A stretch of DNA of 64,000 nt, taken from Tannerellaceae bacterium. GTDB taxonomy: Bacteria; Bacteroidota; Bacteroidia; Bacteroidales; Tannerellaceae. The position numbers and the translations under genes were made by a program. Below, piece after piece: positions 61,531 through 64,000 of this stretch. The notes below the pieces were generated by a model. The model was given only the letters and a program-made list of their open reading frames with translations, had not been told where the DNA came from and ran no database searches. Each line of letters starts with the position of its first letter. The first letter of the stretch is position 1. The stretch covers positions 1-64,000 of the forward strand of contig JAIRRS010000017.1 of the NCBI GenBank assembly GCA_031255855.1. The letters are read 5' to 3'.

Positions 61531-63096
61531 ATGAAATCACGGGGTTCGTACCTCTTCATCTGTTTATTCGCTTGGTTGCTGCTCTCCTTTGCACTTCCGG
61601 TACGGGCAGATAATGAAGATGCGTTAAACCGTATAATAGAACTTCCCGATGCAGAAGGGACTATTTATGAGTTGCTGGAGAAAGTAACCGAGAGCTCCGG
61701 ATTCCTTTTTATATATGACAGTAAAGTTATCCGGAACGATAAAACCACAAGCATAAAGCAAGGCACGTATTCTATCAGGCAGGCTATTTACCAGATTGCA
61801 GGAAATCAACACCTTTCTTTACGGGTTATAGAGAAATACATCCTGATAGACCTGCCGGCAAAGAATGGGGATGAATTGCTGTCTCAACCAAACCGGAAAG
61901 ACTCCATCGTAGAAAACTATTTTTCGATTGAAGGTACTTTATTCAACCAATATACAAACGAACCTATTCCTTTTGTCAGTGTCGGGATACCTGCCGAAGC
62001 AATCGGGACAATAACAAACATGAATGGGAGCTTCCGCTTGCGGCTTCCTGATTCACTTCGCTCTTCCGAAGTGCAATTCTCCCACATCGGATATACGCCC
62101 CAAGCACATGTGGCAAGCGGACTGATTGGGCGTTTGAATACCCTGTCGTTAGAACCAAGCGTCATTTCGTTGCAAGAAGTTATTATCAGGTTAGTAAATC
62201 CGCATCGAATAATAAACGATATGATAACCGACAGGGAAAACAACTATGCCAAACAGCCTGTCTATCTTACTACTTTCTACCGCGAAGGTATTGAGCGCAA
62301 AAAAGGTTTCGTAAACATGACGGAAGCCGTATTCAAAATTTATAAAACACCCTTTAACAAACATTACATCGGTAACGACCAAGTAAAACTGTTAAAGATG
62401 CGCCGCACCAGCAATGAAAACGAACAAGATACCCTAATCGCCAAAATAAAATCCGGTGTAAATGCAACCTTATTATTGGATATCGTTAAGAACCTTCCTG
62501 ATTTCCTGAACGAACAATATAATTTCTTATATAATTTCGCACATACGGATATAACTGTTATAGACGACCGAATGGTAAACGTCATCACTTTCGAACAAAG
62601 GAAAGATGTAAAAGATCCGCTATACAGAGGCGAGCTTTACATTGATAATGAAAACAATACTTTAATCGCCGCCCATTTCGAGATTCACCCGAAATATGTA
62701 GAAAAAGCCGTTGGTATGATAATAGAAAGGAAAAGCCGCACCCTCGAAATCAAACCTCAACAGGTAAGCTATTCCGTTTCCTATAAACCTTGGAATGGCA
62801 CATATTATATTTCCCATATCAGAGGAGACTTGCACTTAAAGATAAAAAAGAAGAAACAATTATTCGGTTCCACCAATGTTCACATGTGGTTTGAGATGGT
62901 AACTTGCAAAATAGAGACCGGAGATGTAAACAGGTTTCCTAATAACGAATCCCTACAGACAAGAACCATTTTTGCCGAAACAGACTTTGTTTACGACGAA
63001 CATTTCTGGGGAGATTTCAATATTATCCTTCCGGAAGAAAAACTAAATGAGGCGATCAGTAAAATTACATCCAAGATAGAAGAAAGCGGTTATTAA
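61531..63096 (+). CDS. STN plus carboxypeptidase-regulatory envelope protein
   Basis: A 521-residue exported protein (signal peptide ends near PVRAD). Domain order: STN domain (about 35-110, 'EGTIYELLEKVTESSGFLFIYDSKVI'), a carboxypeptidase-like regulatory domain (about 130-200, 'SIEGTLFNQYTNEPIPFVSVGIPAEAIG'), then the same long beta region as the paralogue at 58788 ('ITDRENNYAKQPVYLTTFYREGI', 'DEHFWGDFNIILPEEKLNEA'). In SusC proteins an STN domain signals to FecR; here it sits on a protein with no barrel, directly after a sigma/FecR pair. It may be a receptor-free signalling input. Ends at a strong terminator. Confidence 0.8.
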   Translation: MKSRGSYLFICLFAWLLLSFALPVRADNEDALNRIIELPDAEGTIYELLEKVTESSGFLFIYDSKVIRNDKTTSIKQGTYSIRQAIYQIAGNQHLSLRVIEKYILIDLPAKNGDELLSQPNRKDSIVENYFSIEGTLFNQYTNEPIPFVSVGIPAEAIGTITNMNGSFRLRLPDSLRSSEVQFSHIGYTPQAHVASGLIGRLNTLSLEPSVISLQEVIIRLVNPHRIINDMITDRENNYAKQPVYLTTFYREGIERKKGFVNMTEAVFKIYKTPFNKHYIGNDQVKLLKMRRTSNENEQDTLIAKIKSGVNATLLLDIVKNLPDFLNEQYNFLYNFAHTDITVIDDRMVNVITFEQRKDVKDPLYRGELYIDNENNTLIAAHFEIHPKYVEKAVGMIIERKSRTLEIKPQQVSYSVSYKPWNGTYYISHIRGDLHLKIKKKKQLFGSTNVHMWFEMVTCKIETGDVNRFPNNESLQTRTIFAETDFVYDEHFWGDFNIILPEEKLNEAISKITSKIEESGY

Positions 63097-63110
63097 TGAT
63101 ATTTAATCAT

Positions 63111-63145
63111 AAAGGGGGAATTTTCGCAAATTCCCCCTTTATAGG
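63111..63145 (+). terminator. Terminator after the STN-protein gene
   Basis: AAAGGGGGAATTT (63111-63123) pairs perfectly with AAATTCCCCCTTT (63128-63140) around a 4-base loop. Confidence 0.9.
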
Positions 63146-63462
63146 TTTTAATAGGTATTAGTCTTTAAGGCAAAAAGATTGTTTAGGTTATCTGTGTACA
63201 AAGATGATTGATTAAATAATATTGGACAAATAAAAAAATATATTTTACAACACATTTTTAGGGTTTTGGATACTTCTTTGCAGCTTATGCCACTTTTTAA
63301 CACCCACTCAAATGGCTTGAAGGAATCACATACTTACAACTTTTGTGTTTTTCAATAATATATCAAACACATCGTAAGCAAACTGCGTGATATTTAATTA
63401 TTTTGTCAAAATACAATATTGTAAAAAATTGCTATCAAGTTCTAATGTCCGTGAAAATATCT
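63146..63462. other. Intergenic gap with no gene seen
   Basis: About 317 A/T-rich bases between the terminator and the convergent nuclease gene. I see no ORF of plausible length, no motif of the 22-bp repeat family and no clear promoter box. Confidence 0.5.
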
Positions 63463-64000
63463 TTAATTTAGTTTGCTTAACGCCCAATGCTTCCGGTTGA
63501 TAGAAGATTCCATTTTGCTTTGTATTTCTTCCGGGAACGAAGGGAAGAAGTCAATACCAGTGACGCTCTCTATACTGTCTACCGGAACAGCCACGTCCTC
63601 CAAGGAACGATCGGCATAATTACGATTTTCTACCAGGAAACCGATACTTCGGTATTCACCGCCTGTATGTGAGCAAACTACTTTATAAAACATGTTGGGT
63701 ATCCCTACTTTATTTTTACCTAACCGTTGCATGTTGCCGTCAATTACCGGGCCGGTTACAATGAATATTGCCCCGTATTTTGTTGCCCATTTCCGGCATT
63801 GTTTCTCAATGTCATTCCATAAACCGGCATTTAATCCTCTGTTTTGCGGACAAATGTTACTAAAATAAAACGATGCATCCATGCCTTCCTGCGACCATCT
63901 CATATCACCCGCAGGAACCAAATGCCCCCTGTCGTAGCCCGATCGGCGGTAATCACTATCAACCGCTGTCGCTCCTTTTACTTTGGGGTCGGGTATGAAT
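63463..64000 (-). CDS. NUC1-type DNA/RNA non-specific endonuclease (5' end outside window)
   Basis: The frame stays open to the window edge on the minus strand, so the gene starts beyond 64000; about 178 residues are visible. The motif YDRGHLVPAGDM (DRGH with the catalytic general-base His) marks the NUC1 family, and 'NICPQNRGLNAGLWNDIE' carries the metal-ligand Asn region. Then come 'IFIVTGPVI' and 'VGIPNMFYKVV', also typical. These Mg-dependent enzymes cut DNA and RNA without sequence specificity and are often exported. Whether a signal peptide or toxin domain precedes it cannot be seen. Confidence 0.92.
   Translation of the reverse strand, partial: FIPDPKVKGATAVDSDYRRSGYDRGHLVPAGDMRWSQEGMDASFYFSNICPQNRGLNAGLWNDIEKQCRKWATKYGAIFIVTGPVIDGNMQRLGKNKVGIPNMFYKVVCSHTGGEYRSIGFLVENRNYADRSLEDVAVPVDSIESVTGIDFFPSFPEEIQSKMESSINRKHWALSKLN

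Noticed and set aside
1..64000. tRNA, rRNA or insertion sequences
   Set aside because: No cloverleaf-like segments with CCA ends, no rRNA-like stretches and no transposase ORFs were recognised on either strand by eye; a tRNAscan or IS search could still change this.

Overview
The window comes from a member of the Bacteroidetes, most likely order Bacteroidales and plausibly near Parabacteroides/Tannerellaceae (the finer placement is inference). The supporting features are a SusC/SusD pair driven by an ECF sigma/FecR couple with an STN domain on SusC, many signal-peptide or lipobox glycoside hydrolases, DUF families common in Bacteroidales (DUF4407, DUF5107, probably DUF4858 and DUF6067), and -7 promoter boxes of the Bacteroidetes type TAnnTTTG. 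No rRNA, tRNA or CRISPR array was recognised.

Layout. 1-5748 (+): end of an export-targeted sugar-processing operon with four ThuA-fold proteins around a GH9 glucanase. 5837-9889: housekeeping genes (tatC, tatA on -; fabD on +), a two-helix membrane peptide and a POT/MFS transporter. 10113-18865 (-): sodium/solute symporter with a 46-residue accessory peptide, tandem-ACT protein, phenylacetate-CoA ligase, GH20 hexosaminidase, glyA and a secreted surface protein. 19280-20799 (+): 5'-nucleotidase-like HAD protein, cold-shock-domain protein and RRM protein. 21055-23517: DUF4407 membrane protein and an unknown partner, divergent from a PP2C phosphatase.

23580-40298 (-) reads as one regulated locus: ECF sigma, FecR anti-sigma, STN-SusC, SusD, arylsulfate sulfotransferase, ChrA-type oxyanion transporter, PAPS-type sulfotransferase, a DUF6067-like putative glycosidase and a DUF5107-TPR protein. 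Its theme is sulfo-group transfer, and it contains no sulfatase, which is unusual for a SusC/D locus. A GH78 rhamnosidase follows. 43414-46730 (+): TspO and a fused FAD/Fe-S D-lactate-type dehydrogenase, convergent with a very large thioester alpha-2-macroglobulin lipoprotein. 52606-58535 (+): two envelope proteins, rsmG, a metallo-beta-lactamase-fold hydrolase and gcvP. 58788-63096 (+): an ECF sigma/FecR pair between two paralogous carboxypeptidase-regulatory-domain proteins, one with an STN domain, and no TonB receptor. The window ends in a truncated NUC1-type nuclease on the - strand.

The least explained structure is a dispersed intergenic element at about 19114, 43099 and 52372. Each copy is a row of 10-bp CAT....ATG motifs at an exact 22-bp period, with the 12-bp spacers also conserved in order between copies. 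The first and last motifs of each copy are reverse complements of each other. All three copies lie between divergently transcribed genes.
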